Shown piece after piece: positions 36,301-47,200 of a stretch of 64,000 bases of DNA. The DNA comes from Streblospio benedicti (taxonomy: Eukaryota; Annelida; Polychaeta; Spionida; Spionidae): assembly GCA_019095985.1 (NCBI GenBank), contig CM032663.1, positions 15,139,661 through 15,203,660 on the forward strand, written 5' to 3'. Each line of letters starts with the position of its first letter. The first letter of the stretch is position 1. Both the position numbers and the translations under genes were made by a program. A model generated the notes under the pieces. That model made no database searches. It was given only the letters and a program-made list of their open reading frames with translations, and had not been told where the DNA came from.

Positions 36301-39300
36301 TAAAAGAGGGTTTACACTATGGTCTATTTTTCGTCATTGACCGTCTGTTTGATGCTGGTGTCTGTAGAACGGTGTGCTGTCGGCGCTCCCTCATGCACTC
36401 ATGGCCTTCATGGCTGTGATCAGCGGCCCCATCGCCGACTACCTCATCAAGAACCCGATGCTCACCACCACTCAGGTCCGCAAGATCTTCACCTGCGTAG
36501 GTATGTACCTAGTCAGCATACATAGGAAGATTCAAGGGGAAGAGGGGGCACTGCCCCCCCCCCCCTCCTTTTCCCATCAAAATACATTTTCATAGGGCTT
36601 TTGGCATACAAAACCCATGAAATCCCTCAAGTGCCCCCCCCCCCCCCACCCCCACCCACCCACACCTTTTCCAAAAACCTGGATTTGCAAAGGTGACTTA
36701 AAAACAAGGCATGTTGACTTAAAAACAAAATGGATTATAAAAGTAATTCACTTTGTTCTAACATACTTTAGGTGGACACCAAAAGATCCCCAGATATGGT
36801 AGCAAAATCTTGACTTGTCCAAAACTACATACGAAAGGTGTCAGTGGAACCTCTGTTGTGTGGACACCTGCGGTAGAACTAAAAAGTTGTCCACATACGA
36901 AAGGTGTCCTTAAAAGAGAGGTTCATTTTATACATGATATACATGTATAGGGAAATGGGAAAAAGTGAAAAACGTTCTTATAAGACAGGTGTCCATAAAT
37001 AGGTGTCCACATGGACAGGGTACATCAAGTTTTTCATTGAATTTTGTAGAATGTCTATATATATATTGGAATACGTTGTAGGTTTTGCAGCAGAGACCGT
37101 CTGCCTGTATTGTCTGTGCGTCATCAATGATGGAACGACGGCCATGGTCTTCCTAACAATTGGTGTGGGGATCAGCGGATTCACAATCTCAGGTACAGTC
37201 AAAACGTCTCCATTGGGAGTTAAAGCACTAGATTGTAACTATCATATAGCATCTTAACTTAGTTCAATTTCCTTGATGTGGCTCTGTGCTTCATTTCCAT
37301 GATTATATAACTCGCCCTTCCAGACATGATGTCAACCTTGTTATCAGGGGCGTTACGCTCAGACAAAAAGTAGTTGGCCCTCCAAGACAATTTCACTATA
37401 GGTTTTAGATTTGTAGGCTTTGCTAACTGACAATTGGGAACAAAATTAATGAAAAAATCATGAAAAAAGAATTAGAGGTGGGCCAGAGCCCCTAATTCCT
37501 ACCCTCTAGTGATGGCTTTGGTGATAAAAGTATCAACGTTTGTTCAATCCTGCTGTGTTGTACCCCTCCAGGCTGGCAGATCAACCACCTGGACCTGGCC
37601 CCGCGCTATGCCTCCGTCCTTGTTGCCATATCGACAGCGGTGGGCGTCATCGCCGGCATCATAAACCCCATCCTGGTGGGCGCCATGACAACGCATCAGG
37701 TACGTGCGGTGGGCAGACATGAATGAATATACCGTAAACATCGGTCTTAAGACACACACCAATGTAAAAGTGATATCAAAGTTTTGACCTTATCAGAACT
37801 ATTGCTCATTAATTTCAATTTAAAGCTTACCCGATAAATTGAACAGTTTTGCAACTTAAAAGCTTGTGTATATTTGGATGCGTTTTATGCAGTATGCCTG
37901 GTGATTTGTGTAGTTTTGTAACATGCGTGTGCTATTTCATCATGAACCCGGTGTTGATAGTGCCTTGGTAGTCCCAACGCACTAAATACCTGCGGTGCAA
38001 ACATTTAGGGGTGGACATGAGTCCGACATGAATGAATCTACTGTAACTGACATTAGATGATTTGTGTGGGGTATTTTAATTGTATTTTTTCAGAATTACA
38101 TGTAGTATACATTCAAATGACCATGAACTTTATTGATTATGAATTTGCTTTGAAAGATTCCAGTGATCCAAACACAGCGGAATATCTGTTGATATATTTA
38201 CGTGTGTGAAACGAAATAAATCACATAAAAAATCAAAATAAACAATATATTGTTTATAAGATCAACGCAAGTTATAACATTTTTCTGTCATTGTCTACAA
38301 AGAATATGAATCAAATTTGTTTGTGATTGCACAATTGACATATTTCAGACGATCGAAGAGTGGCACATGGTGTTTGTAATGACAGGATCTGTGCTCGCTT
38401 CTGCAGTCGTCTTCTACCTTATATTTGGCTCAGGTAAATTACGTTTTATATTAGGAAAATTAACAGCTTACAAGTTTGTTTGTTTTTTAATTTCAAGAGG
38501 CAACTTTCGGCTAACAACTCCCTTTAAATCCAGCACCCCACTTTGTTATCTTAACATTTTTGTCATTGTCCTTCAGGAGAGCTCCAGTCTTGGGCAGAGC
38601 CCCGTCATTTGGAGAAGATCGTCCCTCCAACATTATCTCCTGCAGATCAGAAACCTTATGGTAAAAGAATATTTGAAAGCTATTATGCTTCATTTCAATG
38701 TTCAGACTATTGATAAAAACTATTTCCTAATCAATCCAAATTATTTTCATGACTTTATTTAGTGACAAGAACATTTGGCCTGTGCCTTGAATGTATATCA
38801 GAGATGCATTTTCAGACTTTGTTTACATTTTTCTGACTTTTGTTTCATATTGTCCAAAGTAAAGTTCTGAGGCTTACGAATTTCTTCTTGTATTCCTTTT
38901 CTTTGACTTTTTCATCTCACAGATGTTTCCCTGGCCATACAGCCTCTTAATTCAGAAATAGAAAATTATTTTACAAATTATTAAAGATTTAAAACGAAAA
39001 TCTGAAGAAACTAATTGACATTATTTTCAATGTCACCTTTAATTGTTAACATTTTTGGACATTAACAAGTCTTGAAATGCACGTTATAATAGGTGACTGT
39101 GGTTTTGAAAATTAGGTTTGAATTCTTGCGATATCTAGTCAGCAATACATATACTTTACCCCAAATTTACATTTGAATTTATTGTTTCTAGGAACTTTCC
39201 CTGCGCAAGTGGACCATTCTCTCCTTAATAAATCATTAAAGGCCAAACTTGAGGGTGATGAAACATCTAGTCCAGTATCAGATGTTGATGGTCCTGATGA

Positions 39301-39496
39301 GACCAATAGTGCCTCAAAGGACCTTAAAACTAATGATGAGGGTGGAGTCAAAACTGAGGATAGTCCTGCAACTGAAGAGAAAATTCGCAAAACTCTCAGG
39401 ATAAAACAAATGATGAAGATCAAAGTAAACAATGAGAGGATCAGGGTTTATTTTCTTTATGCTCGCTACCACTGGAAAACAAATTTGGATAAATGA
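21337..39496 (+). CDS. SLC17 family transporter, vesicular-glutamate-transporter-like
   Basis: Twelve-helix major-facilitator anion transporter. Exons: 21337-21355 (tentative), 22837-23006, 25204-25322, 25524-25629, 29589-29688, 33725-33811, 34638-34771, 35722-35868, 36368-36500, 37082-37192, 37572-37699, 38349-38433, 38577-38660, 39192-39496; phases join into 575 residues. Family marks: IPKRYVVILLTC (helix 1), MIGFLHAIFHIGYFFTQLPG, GLSEGLLFPSCYAILRHW, PWKEIFMSMPVAAI, NHLDLAPRYASVLVAIS and GAMTTHQTIEEWHMVF. The charged residues important in VGLUTs are present: Arg in HAMRVNVA, His in GFLHAIF, Arg and Glu in IRLLQGLSEG, and Arg in CNFGRSFVF. The end of the core (FGSGELQSWAEP) resembles VGLUTs more than sialin. 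The last exon encodes a Glu/Asp/Lys-rich cytosolic tail with no counterpart I recognise. Substrate cannot be proven; sialin or an invertebrate-specific SLC17 paralogue remains possible. Confidence 0.92.
21356..22836 (+). other. Intron or 5' flank of SLC17 gene
   Basis: 1.5 kb of AT-rich sequence with no exon, RNA gene or intact mobile element recognised. Confidence 0.4.
23098..23189. repeat. 92-bp near-perfect foldback palindrome
   Basis: Two 46-base arms, GTTAAAAAGGTACTAAA... CGCATCA and its complement, meet with no loop; by eye about five mismatches. It begins and ends within TTAAAAAGGTACTAAA/TTTAGTACCTTTTTAA. Most likely a very short MITE in SLC17 intron; as RNA it would form a long hairpin. 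Confidence 0.75.
24860..25030. mobile_element. MITE family A copy 2 (best terminal repeats)
   Basis: 171 bases in an SLC17 intron. Left end TACCGTATATGACCATCCAA, right end the complement TTGGATGGTCATATACGGTA (the 20 terminal bases match perfectly), with inner flanks GTGCCCA/TGGGCGC. TA at each end fits a Tc1/mariner-type target site. This is the reference copy for the family. Interior holds two copies of CTCGTGTAACAGCCC. Confidence 0.9.
25085..25152. repeat. Family E relic
   Basis: Short stretch TTATTATAGAGGTGATC ... AGCTTACACTGTA, matching the right half of family E copies. No left end. Confidence 0.45.
25840..26292. mobile_element. Non-autonomous DNA transposon with ~47-bp TIRs (family I)
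   Basis: 453 bases in SLC17 intron. Left end AGGGATGATGTACATTTTGTC, right end the complement of AGGGATGATGTACATTATGTC; similarity continues inward through CAAAAGTGG and AACATTGTT-type words for about 47 bases with several mismatches. The interior has a G/A-rich run (26196-26228). No coding capacity. The flanks (AAACCCATGAGATCCC) belong to another dispersed repeat also seen at 36520-36640, so this may be an insertion into an older element. Confidence 0.75.
26196..26228. repeat. G/A-rich simple repeat
   Basis: Runs of GGAGGGGG repeated about four times within element I. Confidence 0.85.
26745..27070 (+). repeat. Intronic duplication, copy 1
   Basis: About 325 bases that recur at 28365-28735. 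Shared landmarks: AGTCTATGA, CATGAGAAAATTGA, AATATATAACNCGTCAACC and AATACAGGCAGGGACAATAA. Includes MITE family A copy 3 (26826-26949). Confidence 0.85.
26826..26949. mobile_element. MITE family A copy 3
   Basis: Ends TACCATATACGAGCATC and GATGGTCATATATGGTA; inner flank GGTGGGCGTTTC. Part of the duplicated intron segment. Confidence 0.7.
27108..27190. repeat. Short tandem duplication (TGTAGCCGATTC)
   Basis: GATGTAGCCGATTCCTAGGAAATTGACC and AGTGTAGCCGATTCATGG-type copies about 60 bases apart within SLC17 intron. Confidence 0.6.
28365..28735 (+). repeat. Intronic duplication, copy 2
   Basis: Second copy of the segment at 26745-27070, same orientation, about 1.65 kb downstream, ending at AATACAGGCAGGGACAATAA. 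Contains MITE family A copy 4. Confidence 0.85.
28461..28605. mobile_element. MITE family A copy 4
   Basis: Left end TACATCATACGACCATC, right end GATGGTCATATACGATA, inner flanks AACGCCCATGGGCG and GTGGGCATTTT. Slightly longer than copy 3, retaining a segment that copy 3 lacks. Confidence 0.7.
29344..29533. mobile_element. Family E copy immediately before SLC17 exon
   Basis: About 190 bases from TACAGTACTACTAGAG to GGAGGTTCTACTATA, with AGGTGGTCTCAATAGAGG twice and CTTGGGACCGTGAAAAG in the middle, as in other family E copies. It ends only about 55 bases before the exon at 29589, so it sits in or near the branch-point region of that intron. Confidence 0.65.
29751..31018. mobile_element. Non-autonomous DNA transposon with GC-rich subterminal repeats (family H)
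   Basis: About 1.27 kb in SLC17 intron. Left end TATATCAGCGCTCTGCGCGG; right end is the complement of TACCAGCGTTCTGCACGG, an imperfect ~20-base terminal inverted repeat. Both ends carry tandem GC-rich words of the type CATCCGCCCCGCGACCGCA (29800-29915 left; 30860-30930 right), strikingly unlike the AT-rich surroundings. The centre is AT-rich and non-coding. Subterminal repeat clusters of this kind are typical of elements whose transposase binds many internal sites (for example hAT or EnSpm types), but the superfamily cannot be assigned. Confidence 0.7.
31019..33724 (+). other. SLC17 intron remainder
   Basis: Contains the repeat at 31195-31500 related to 4120-4320, relics of family C (32960-33118) and of family E (33465-33620). 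No exon recognised. Confidence 0.45.
33812..34637 (+). other. SLC17 intron
   Basis: Only a family C end (GATAACGAGGTTTTACTGTA, about 33916-33935) is recognised. Confidence 0.45.
35339..35389 (-). ncRNA. Hammerhead ribozyme-like motif
   Basis: On the minus strand the sequence holds the complete hammerhead core in order. Stem I strand TATTTTAGCT (35389-35380), CTGATGA (35379-35373), a short stem-loop GGAACTTCATGTTC (stem II), GAA (35358-35356), a self-complementary AGCGCT (stem III, 35355-35350), an unpaired T before the expected cleavage point (35349), then AGCAAAAATA (35348-35339), which pairs with the first strand at 9 of 10 positions. Loopless, 3-bp palindromic stem III is the form known from Penelope-like retroelements and retrozymes, which are thought to cleave as dimers. 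It lies in an SLC17 intron, antisense to the gene. Stem II pairs well only if one G is left out (GAAC/GTTC). Activity is inferred, not shown. Confidence 0.7.
35393..35602. repeat. 81-bp perfect inverted repeat (foldback) beside the hammerhead motif
   Basis: Arms 35400-35480 and 35515-35595 are exact reverse complements by eye, from CCAAAAATATAAGAATG to CGTTGTCAA. Similarity extends outward with a few mismatches to about 35393 and 35602. A 34-base spacer contains two copies of GTCAAAGTATT. The absence of arm divergence means the structure is young or maintained by conversion, or is an assembly or sequencing hairpin artefact. Confidence 0.95.
35985..36142. mobile_element. Family E copy in SLC17 intron
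   Basis: From GCAGTAATATTTC to GAAAGGTTTTTACTGTA, with CTATTGAGACCACTTGAGG and TTAGGTGGTCTTTATAG. Diverged family E element. Confidence 0.5.
36520..37020. repeat. Mixed repeats in SLC17 intron: C-rich element and GGTGTCC palindromes
   Basis: 36526-36640 is a dispersed repeat (GGAAGATTCAAGGGGA, long C runs, CAAAACCCATGAAATCCC) that is related to sequence flanking element I near 25700-25830. 36760-37020 holds repeated GTGTCCACAT, GGAACCTCTG and AAGGTGTCCTTAAAAGAGAG words, similar to those in the GBE1 intron at 10315-10405. Confidence 0.5.
37700..38348 (+). other. SLC17 intron
   Basis: No feature recognised. Confidence 0.4.
39032..39146. repeat. ~115-bp dispersed repeat, copy 1
   Basis: TCACCTTTAATTGTTAACATTTTTGGACATTAAC-type sequence ending TATCTAGTCAGCAA; it recurs at 40526-40650. 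Both copies share ACATTTTTGGACATTA and AGGTGA at matching places. Confidence 0.8.
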
Positions 39497-39878
39497 GTAA
39501 TCTGAAATTTGTTTTTTGTTTCAATTTCTTGCCATTGAAAATCGATAATTATCTTAATCATGGAAATTGTATTCTAATTTTTTCGAATGGTTTTAAACTT
39601 AGGCTTAATATGAATTACTAACTTTTGCCCTTCAACATGTAATACTGGCAAGTTGGGAAAAAATTTAAATTGACATTTTTCTTTGCAATGTGCGGATTTA
39701 CAGATGCCATACGTGTTGTTTCATTGCTTTTGTATGTGTACATGTATGTACTTGTACCTGTAAAAATGGTTCCAATGACATCTTTTATGAAACACATTTG
39801 ATGTTTCAATTCAAATAATTCTAAATATATTGATATTGAAAATATATATTGTTTAGATGTAATTTCGAGCATGTAATA

Positions 39879-40051
39879 TACCGTGTACAACTATCCAATG
39901 GTCCACTCCCATGTGAAACTACTGCACATTTATAATGCATCTAAATCTGGACCATCGAAATTCCAATGTATATACATACACGTTTATGTAAAAGCACATT
40001 GTGATTTTTCTACCTAAAAGCTCATGGGCATTTGGATGGTCGTACATGGTA
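39879..40051. mobile_element. MITE family A copy 5
   Basis: 173 bases; left TACCGTGTACAACTATCC, right GGATGGTCGTACATGGTA, inner CTCATGGGCATTT. Same family as 24860-25030. Confidence 0.75.
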
Positions 40052-40209
40052 ATGTTGCTACTCCAAGTCCATGATTTGAATGTGGATGTTATGTACATTT
40101 GCATAGCATTTGACATATTATGGCAGGCAATGGTAATTTCAAATTAGGATTAATTTGCTCCTTTATATATATGGTTACTAGGTACAATCATGCTAATTAA
40201 TTTATGTGA

Positions 40210-40215
40210 AATAAA
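40210..40215 (+). terminator. Possible polyadenylation signal of SLC17 gene
   Basis: AATAAA about 710 bases after the stop codon; a second at 42784-42789. Which is used cannot be told. Confidence 0.35.
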
Positions 40216-40525
40216 TGTACAATGTATGTGATCCAGAGTTGATCATTGTGCAATGACGCACATTGGTAAAATCCATAAAATGTAGCAACCATATCATGTC
40301 TTGTATTAACTTTGCTATATTATTTGTGATTTTGATTTAGTTCAGTGAATTTGAATGAATGTTGGAACTGGTATTATAAGCATCAGGGTGAAAGTGCAAA
40401 TATGTCAAACATTATTATTATGCAATCCACACATATTAGTATATGTGTAGATAGCGTATTCAGGGAAAATCTTTTCTTGAGTTTTGTAGTCCATATTTAT
40501 TTGTATTAAAACCTTAATTTTTAAA

Positions 40526-40650
40526 TAATATCAAAATCACCTTTAATTTTCAACATTTTTGGACATTATGAAGTCTCAAAATGAACTTTATATAGGTGAT
40601 TTTGGCTTTAAAAAAAGGGGTTGAATTTCTCGTGATATTCTAGTCTGCAA
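40526..40650. repeat. ~115-bp dispersed repeat, copy 2
   Basis: TCACCTTTAATTTTCAACATT ... ATTCTAGTCTGCAA, same orientation as 39032-39146, 1.5 kb apart. Confidence 0.8.
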
Positions 40651-41590
40651 AGTTCTGATAAAGTTCATTAGTTTGGAGCTTCCAAAAAGTGTGCCGTGTC
40701 TTCCGTTGTGTATTATTGCATATTGTTTTTTCTATTTTAACTGTGAAATACAAGTATGTCTTAATTATGACTGGGTCCTGACTTCAATCCAGAAATATTA
40801 TGAGCCACCAATGTGAGCTCAGTAAGCGGATTAGTTTCTATCATTTCCTTTTTTTCTAAGTCTCTTTGAACTTTCAAAATTGTATTGCTATATTTAAATT
40901 GTTTTATATTTCATGATATAATGGACATGTAACTCTAATTTGTTGCTCTGCCTCTTATTTTTTAATATTCCTGAACTTTCATTTCAATATTCCTTATTTT
41001 GTTATTTCCCTAACCTTAAGGACCCTGAATTTTCATATATCACACAGAATATGTATATTTTTATGATATTTTATTAAATTTAGTTAGAAAAGTGAAAAGG
41101 CTTTCTCCAAAGGTGGTGAGATGAAAAAACTATGAAGAGTAATAGCTAAAAGCGCTAATGAATATGATGGCAAGATAAGTGCCATAAGTCAATATTTAAA
41201 TATCTATAAGAATAATTGGTGGAGTGAACTAGTGAGATAATGAATTGGTAGGTTTAGGTGACAAAATGGTTGTGGGTTCAAATGCTACCTTTGGCAATGT
41301 ATAAGGTACAATGTATTTCATCCAATTCACATGAAGCTCAGTCTTATGACACTATATTTCCTTCCATCTGTTGAATAAGTTGAATTAAGTAAAATTTTCA
41401 GTATGATTTATCAGAAATATATGTTACCGGTATGCTACACTCGATGGTAATGAATTAATTTTTATCCAGTAGATTAGATAAACATGGTTCAGATATGGGT
41501 ATGTGTTCTTGAGAATTATTATTTGTTGTTGCTTTGGTATATATGTATTTCTATAATCATAAGGCGTAATTTTATCAACACGCTAATAAC

Positions 41591-42010
41591 ATATGATGCA
41601 TCACGCCGTAACCCGGGGTCCGTATGATGCCCCGGGGTGCCGTGAAATGCAAACCCTGGCATGTCATAATGCCCCGTTTCTCCCGTGATATTTCTGAATA
41701 TCGGTCGTTGCTAAAACGCAGACCGCCAAACGTAATGACTGGGATGTGCATTTTCGTTTTGCCACAATGTGCTAAATTGGAAATAGAGTTTACCTAATTA
41801 AATTAAGAATAAATAAGATGTTTCCTTTGTGACGAAACTTAAACATTTTGCTTATGAATATTCACAAAATTTGATATCACATTAGCCTAACAGTCATCAC
41901 GGCATGCCGGGGTATTGATGTTGAAAAAAATAATTAATTAGCTCAAAAATGAATTTTTTATTATTTTCACGGCCCCATGGTAACCCGGGTTACTGCGTGG
42001 TGCATCATAT
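41591..42010. mobile_element. MITE family D (ATATGATGCATCACGCCG)
   Basis: 420 bases with 28-base terminal inverted repeats: left ATATGATGCATCACGCCGTA plus ACCCGGGG, right complement ATATGATGCACCACGCAGTA plus ACCCGGGT, four mismatches. The ends are GC-rich with CCCGGG and CCCCGGGG words; the centre is AT-rich. No coding capacity. A clear target duplication is not seen, so the superfamily is left open. Confidence 0.85.
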
Positions 42011-43045
42011 TGCCAATTGTTAAAAAAAAGTATCATTCCATACATTGTATGTCATTTAACATTTAACATGTTGAAGGATTGAGCATAATAAGTGGTGATT
42101 ACATTTGCATTTATTTCCATTTGAATATTGCAATATTCTCTAGTTAGAGTTCCTGTGGTAACAGTTTTAATTACATACTAGAGGAATTTTTCAAATCACT
42201 TTTGACAAAAGATATTACGAATGTTCTATTAAGAAGTTGTTTTCTGATCTGTTAAATTAACATTTCTAACATGTTATGTTTAAAAAAGGCCTACACATCT
42301 CCCTCAACGTAATTTGGTGAAATGTTTGTAAATTCTGAGAATTGTCTATCGATTATGGAATTGTGAATAATGACATTGTTGGTATGACATATGTAGCAAT
42401 TACTAGATATTCTTGTTTTCACTTGCTTGAAGTTGAGTGTGGCCTGAATTAGCCTAAATGCTTACAGAATATGTCCAAAGAAAAAGGATATGAAAGTTGG
42501 CAACCATGAATGTTGGCAGACTTTGAATGAAAAATTGCTAACCTAAAAGGTTGCAGACGTAAAAAGCATTCAGAAAGGCTATAAAGGTAAAAATAAGATA
42601 ATTAATCGTAAACTCAATATAAAAAATCTTAGGATTCAGTTACTTAAAATTTTCTGCACTTGAAGTTTATTGCATTTCTCTTGTATAAGTCAGTTTTTGT
42701 AAAAGTAACAGCTGTGATACGGAGTGTAAACATGATTGTGTTTGCATTATCATCTGTGATTTGCTGTTGAAGTTGTATCTAACAATAAACTAAGAAATGG
42801 ACATTTTCTGATTTACTAGTTTTTATGCACGCTTCATCATGAATCCACAAAATTATTATCAATCAAAAATTGTTAAGGAGTATCTAATTTTAAAGAAAAA
42901 AAGTTAATACTTTTTTTTAAATTAAAGCACTCAAAATTTTCAGTTTGAAAATGTTAATACTAATCATAATGTAATAAATTGCACACAACACAATAAAAAA
43001 TGCAAGTCATAATTTTACTAGAATATAGAATTCAAGAATCATTGA

Positions 43046-43051
43046 TTTATT
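43046..43051 (-). terminator. Possible polyadenylation signal of CDK5RAP2-like gene
   Basis: TTTATT on the plus strand reads AATAAA on the minus strand, about 1.17 kb beyond the stop codon; a long 3' UTR is needed. Plausible but not proven. Confidence 0.35.
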
Positions 43052-44219
43052 AATCTTACAATATCTACTTCACCAATGGTGCATATAAAAGTACTAACAA
43101 ATAAATACTAGTTTGTCACATTCAAAATGAAAATATATTACATTATTTACCAATCACAAGTTGATTGAATTTTCTAGTCATTTGTGGAAGACTTATAAAC
43201 ATAACAATTATTAAATAATAAATTTTCAAAAAATCAATATTTACAAATTTCAATAGAATATACCTGTAAATGAGACATGTAAGTGAAAAAATAATGGCTA
43301 GGAAAATAATCAATTTAAAAATATTTTCTTGCATTTATGAGTATTTACAGAAAATTTTTCACATACGTACATAGATAGGGCTCTCTTTTCAATTTATCAA
43401 CTGAAAATTAATTAGATTTTGAAACACACAATCTCCTTTAACCACTTGTCATGTTATTTACACTTCTAATTATTTATTGATATTGATAACATCCTGAGAT
43501 AATTGTTAAACATTTCACTACATTTTAGATCATACACTCGAGATGAAAGTAAACATACCACATAGCAAACTTTCTGGTCATATTGATGTTACATTCGAAG
43601 CATCAAAATCAGAATATTCATATTATGCCTGGAGTCCATTTACTATGCTTATTTGAATTGAAACAATATTTTATAAAATATCCAACTTTTGTGAGAAATA
43701 TATATCAAATAAAGTTTTGATAAACAACAGATAAAACATGAACGCACAAAGCAAAAACTAATTAACATGACTTCTAATCAACAATGTACAAACATAAATG
43801 CAACAATTCATTAATACTTTAACGAAACTAAATTTTGACATACAAAGTGGATATACTGAGGCTTTCCAGCTATATCAATGACTAAATTTGAGCCAATTCT
43901 GTAAGAATCAAAGCAAAAGTTACAGTAAAATAATAAGTATTATTATGACAAGCTAATAATAAAATTAATGAGAACAGTAATTAAGGCAATTATTATGTGA
44001 TATCAACATGAACAATTCGTGGGGAAAAAAATATTGAACAAAAAATGTGCAGACAAAATCACACTTAAAATCTAATAATACACGTTTGCACCAAGAACAC
44101 ACAGCACTCCCGAATGTGCTACAGATAGCACCACCAAAAGTTAAACAGAAAATTGGTCCCTTTAGAAATGATTGGCACTCAGCAAATTTCCAAAACCACA
44201 CAAAACGTAAAGTCAAAAG

Positions 44220-47200
44220 TTATTCAACGGCATGCGAATTTGTCAAGTTTTGAGCAGTGTGCTGTAGAACTCTATGATGTTGCATCAACTGCCTCAAAAT
44301 CTCGCGTTCGTAACCTTCCTTTCTCCGGTTATTATCTGACAGCTTCTTGTTCGCCAACATTAAATCGGCCTTCACACGGTCATATTTCTTTTGCCATTTG
44401 CTGAGCTCTACTTTCAAGTAACTGGACTCTTGCATCATCTTAACGTCTATGAAATTTCCCTGAGCATCTCTAGCTGGAAGTTGTGATGTCCAGAACAGAG
44501 CCACCAGACGTTTCTGCTCTTGCAACAATATGCCGAGACCATCTATAGAATTGAGCATTTCTTTAACTATACTACTCTCTGCAGTTGGACTAGTACTGTG
44601 AGTCCTAAGCAATTGAAACCGCTGGCTAAGTTGTGATTGTATTTCATTTAGCACTGAGACGCTCTCTGCTACTTCCTTTTTCAGCAATTCAAAATCATCA
44701 AGCTCACCTATTGCATAGAGCAAACGTAGATCAGAGCCGATGCGTTCATTTCTCTGTGTAGGGGGTCGTTGTGGATCATTTATGCTATACCTCATGTCAT
44801 AATCCCCAGACATACCACTCAAGTTTAACCTATCTAAGACTGGTTCTTCTGGCTTTGAATTTAAAGATCCATTAAAATCAGAATTCTGTGATGATTGAGT
44901 AGAACCTAAGCTATTTCTATTATCATGCTTTGTATATCTATTCAAACGGTCTTCAACATCTGAATCTAACTGTTGCTCTAGTTGGGCACGTAACAGATTG
45001 TTGTTGTCAATGGTACGCTCAAGTTGTGTTCGCAGGCGAGAGATTTCTTCAAGAAGCACTGCAACATCCTCATGGTTGCTACCAACAGACTGGTGTGATT
45101 TACTGTCAAGGTGTTCTTTAACATAAGCTCGGAGAGTGTCATTGTCTTTGAGAGACTTTTCCAACTTTTGCCTCAATCCTTTTAACTCAAGGAGATATTT
45201 CTTAAGCGTTTCACTTATGTCAGAACTAGCACTGTTCTTATGGTCCGTATTCTTGGAAAATTGAACCTCTTCACACAGCTCCTGTTCTTGACGCAATGTT
45301 TCGTTAAGATTTTGATTCATCAGCTTTAGCTGATCAGATATTTTGTGAAGTTCAATATCATTCTGCACAGATGTGGAATAGAATGAGTGAAACACTTCAT
45401 CATTATCACCATCTGAATCTTGCCGCCGAGAGGAATGTTCATTCTGCACACCATGTTCAGGTTGCTGATTTGTTTCCCAACCACCATCCAATTTATCAAC
45501 TGCATCTTGACTACTTCTTAACGGATCTTTGGATGATAAACTACTGCACTCAGAAACATTATCGGGAAAGAGAGATTCATTTTCATCTTCATCTTTTCGG
45601 AATTTGTTCAGAGTACTTAAAATTTTTTGACTTTGTTTTGAATTCATGTTACTGACCTTCTTGAAACTCTTCTGAAGTTGCATTATGTGGTGTTTTAATT
45701 TTCGAATAACTGAATTTTTGTCTTCTATTTCTTGATGCAATCCTCTAACTTGATCACTTAATTTCCTGCCTACAGTCTGACTTTCTTCTAATTGCCCTGA
45801 CAGCATTTTTGCCTCACTAACAGACGCAGAGGAAGACTTAACAATACTTCTTTGGCTTACATTTTGTTCAACTTTCGAATATGAATTAGAATCAACTTCA
45901 GTCATGTGATTTTGTGACAATGCTTGTTCTGTACTTAAAGAATTCTTTTTGAAAGCTTCTTCACCTTTGTGACTCTGTGTGCTTTCAAATGACATTCTCA
46001 GAAAGCAGTCTCCGTTTCCGTCATCTCTATTAGACATGAGAGAATGACGAGATTCTTGAAAATCTTCATGATGATTTTCATCACTACACTGGGAATCCAC
46101 TTTCTTATGAATGGAAATCTTTGAAAGAGATGAATTGAAAGACAAACTGTCACTTGTCTGCACAGCTTTATCACATGAGACCAAATCCTTCTTTGCAAAT
46201 TCAAATTCTTGAAAAGTCTTTCCTTGTCCTGAAAGTGTGCCATGCTTCAATTCTGTATGTATTGTACTCGCATCATCTGTGGAAACAGGCTTGCTATCTT
46301 TCTTTGTGAGTTGTAGAAGCTCCTCTGATCTATCAATCTCTTTAAGATGTGAAATAAGTTGGTCTTGTTCACTAACCCTTGCAGTGGATTCTGCCAATTG
46401 TTTTTTCAGTGTTTGAATCATTATCTCATCTTTTTCTGAGGGTTGTTTTTGCTGCTCTATGTCAGATTTATTGATTGCTAATGCTTCTTTGAGATTTACA
46501 ATCATTTCATCTTGTTGATAAAGCTTTTCATGGGCTTCTGCTAACTGACTCTTGAGCGTTCGAATTACCGCATCATTTTCTGAAGATCGACTTTTCCTAA
46601 ATATTCTCAAGCTCTTTTCCAACTCACGGTTATGTTCAGTTAAAGTTGAATGCTGCTTTTGCAGCATTTGCAGTTGAGCTTGCAATTGTTTTTCAGCATC
46701 AGCTATCTGACTGGTACTCAAGGCATCCTTGACTTGGTGGACAACTTCAATCAGCTCATCTTTTGTCATATTACTCAGATTTTGCTCATCAGACAATGAC
46801 TCAAGACCAGGCAGGTCAAGGAAAGAGGGCATAAAACTGGTGTGTATGAAGCTTGGATCAGTCTCATTCATATCTCCACTAAGACTACCATGACCATTAT
46901 AAGATGCTCCAACCCCTGCATGACGTCGTGGTTGTTCGTTAAGTCGTGTTTGAAGAGACATGTTCCACCGACGACTCTCCTCAAGTTGAGTTTGGAGAGA
47001 ATCTACTAATGACTGTAATTCATCATTATCACTATCAGGTTTACTTTGGGGGTGATTGGAGGAACCTTGTAACTCAAGGTAGGTCTGAATCTGTTGGTTT
47101 CTGTTGATACTTTGCTCAAGATCTGTCCTCAAACTTTCAACATCTCTAAGTTTTTCCCGAACTAGCTGTTCACTTTCACTGATAGGTTGCTGCTTGAGAC

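Larger units (their letters stand above)
39497..44219. other. Convergent intergenic interval (SLC17 / CDK5RAP2-like)
   Basis: 4.7 kb without a recognised gene. Contains MITE A copy 5 (39879-40051), the repeat at 40526-40650, MITE D (41591-42010), AATAAA signals at 40210 and 42784 on the plus strand, and a minus-strand AATAAA at 43046-43051. Confidence 0.5.

Noticed and set aside
36617-36802. Pro-rich 61-codon frame
   Set aside because: Translation of a poly-C tract in a dispersed repeat.
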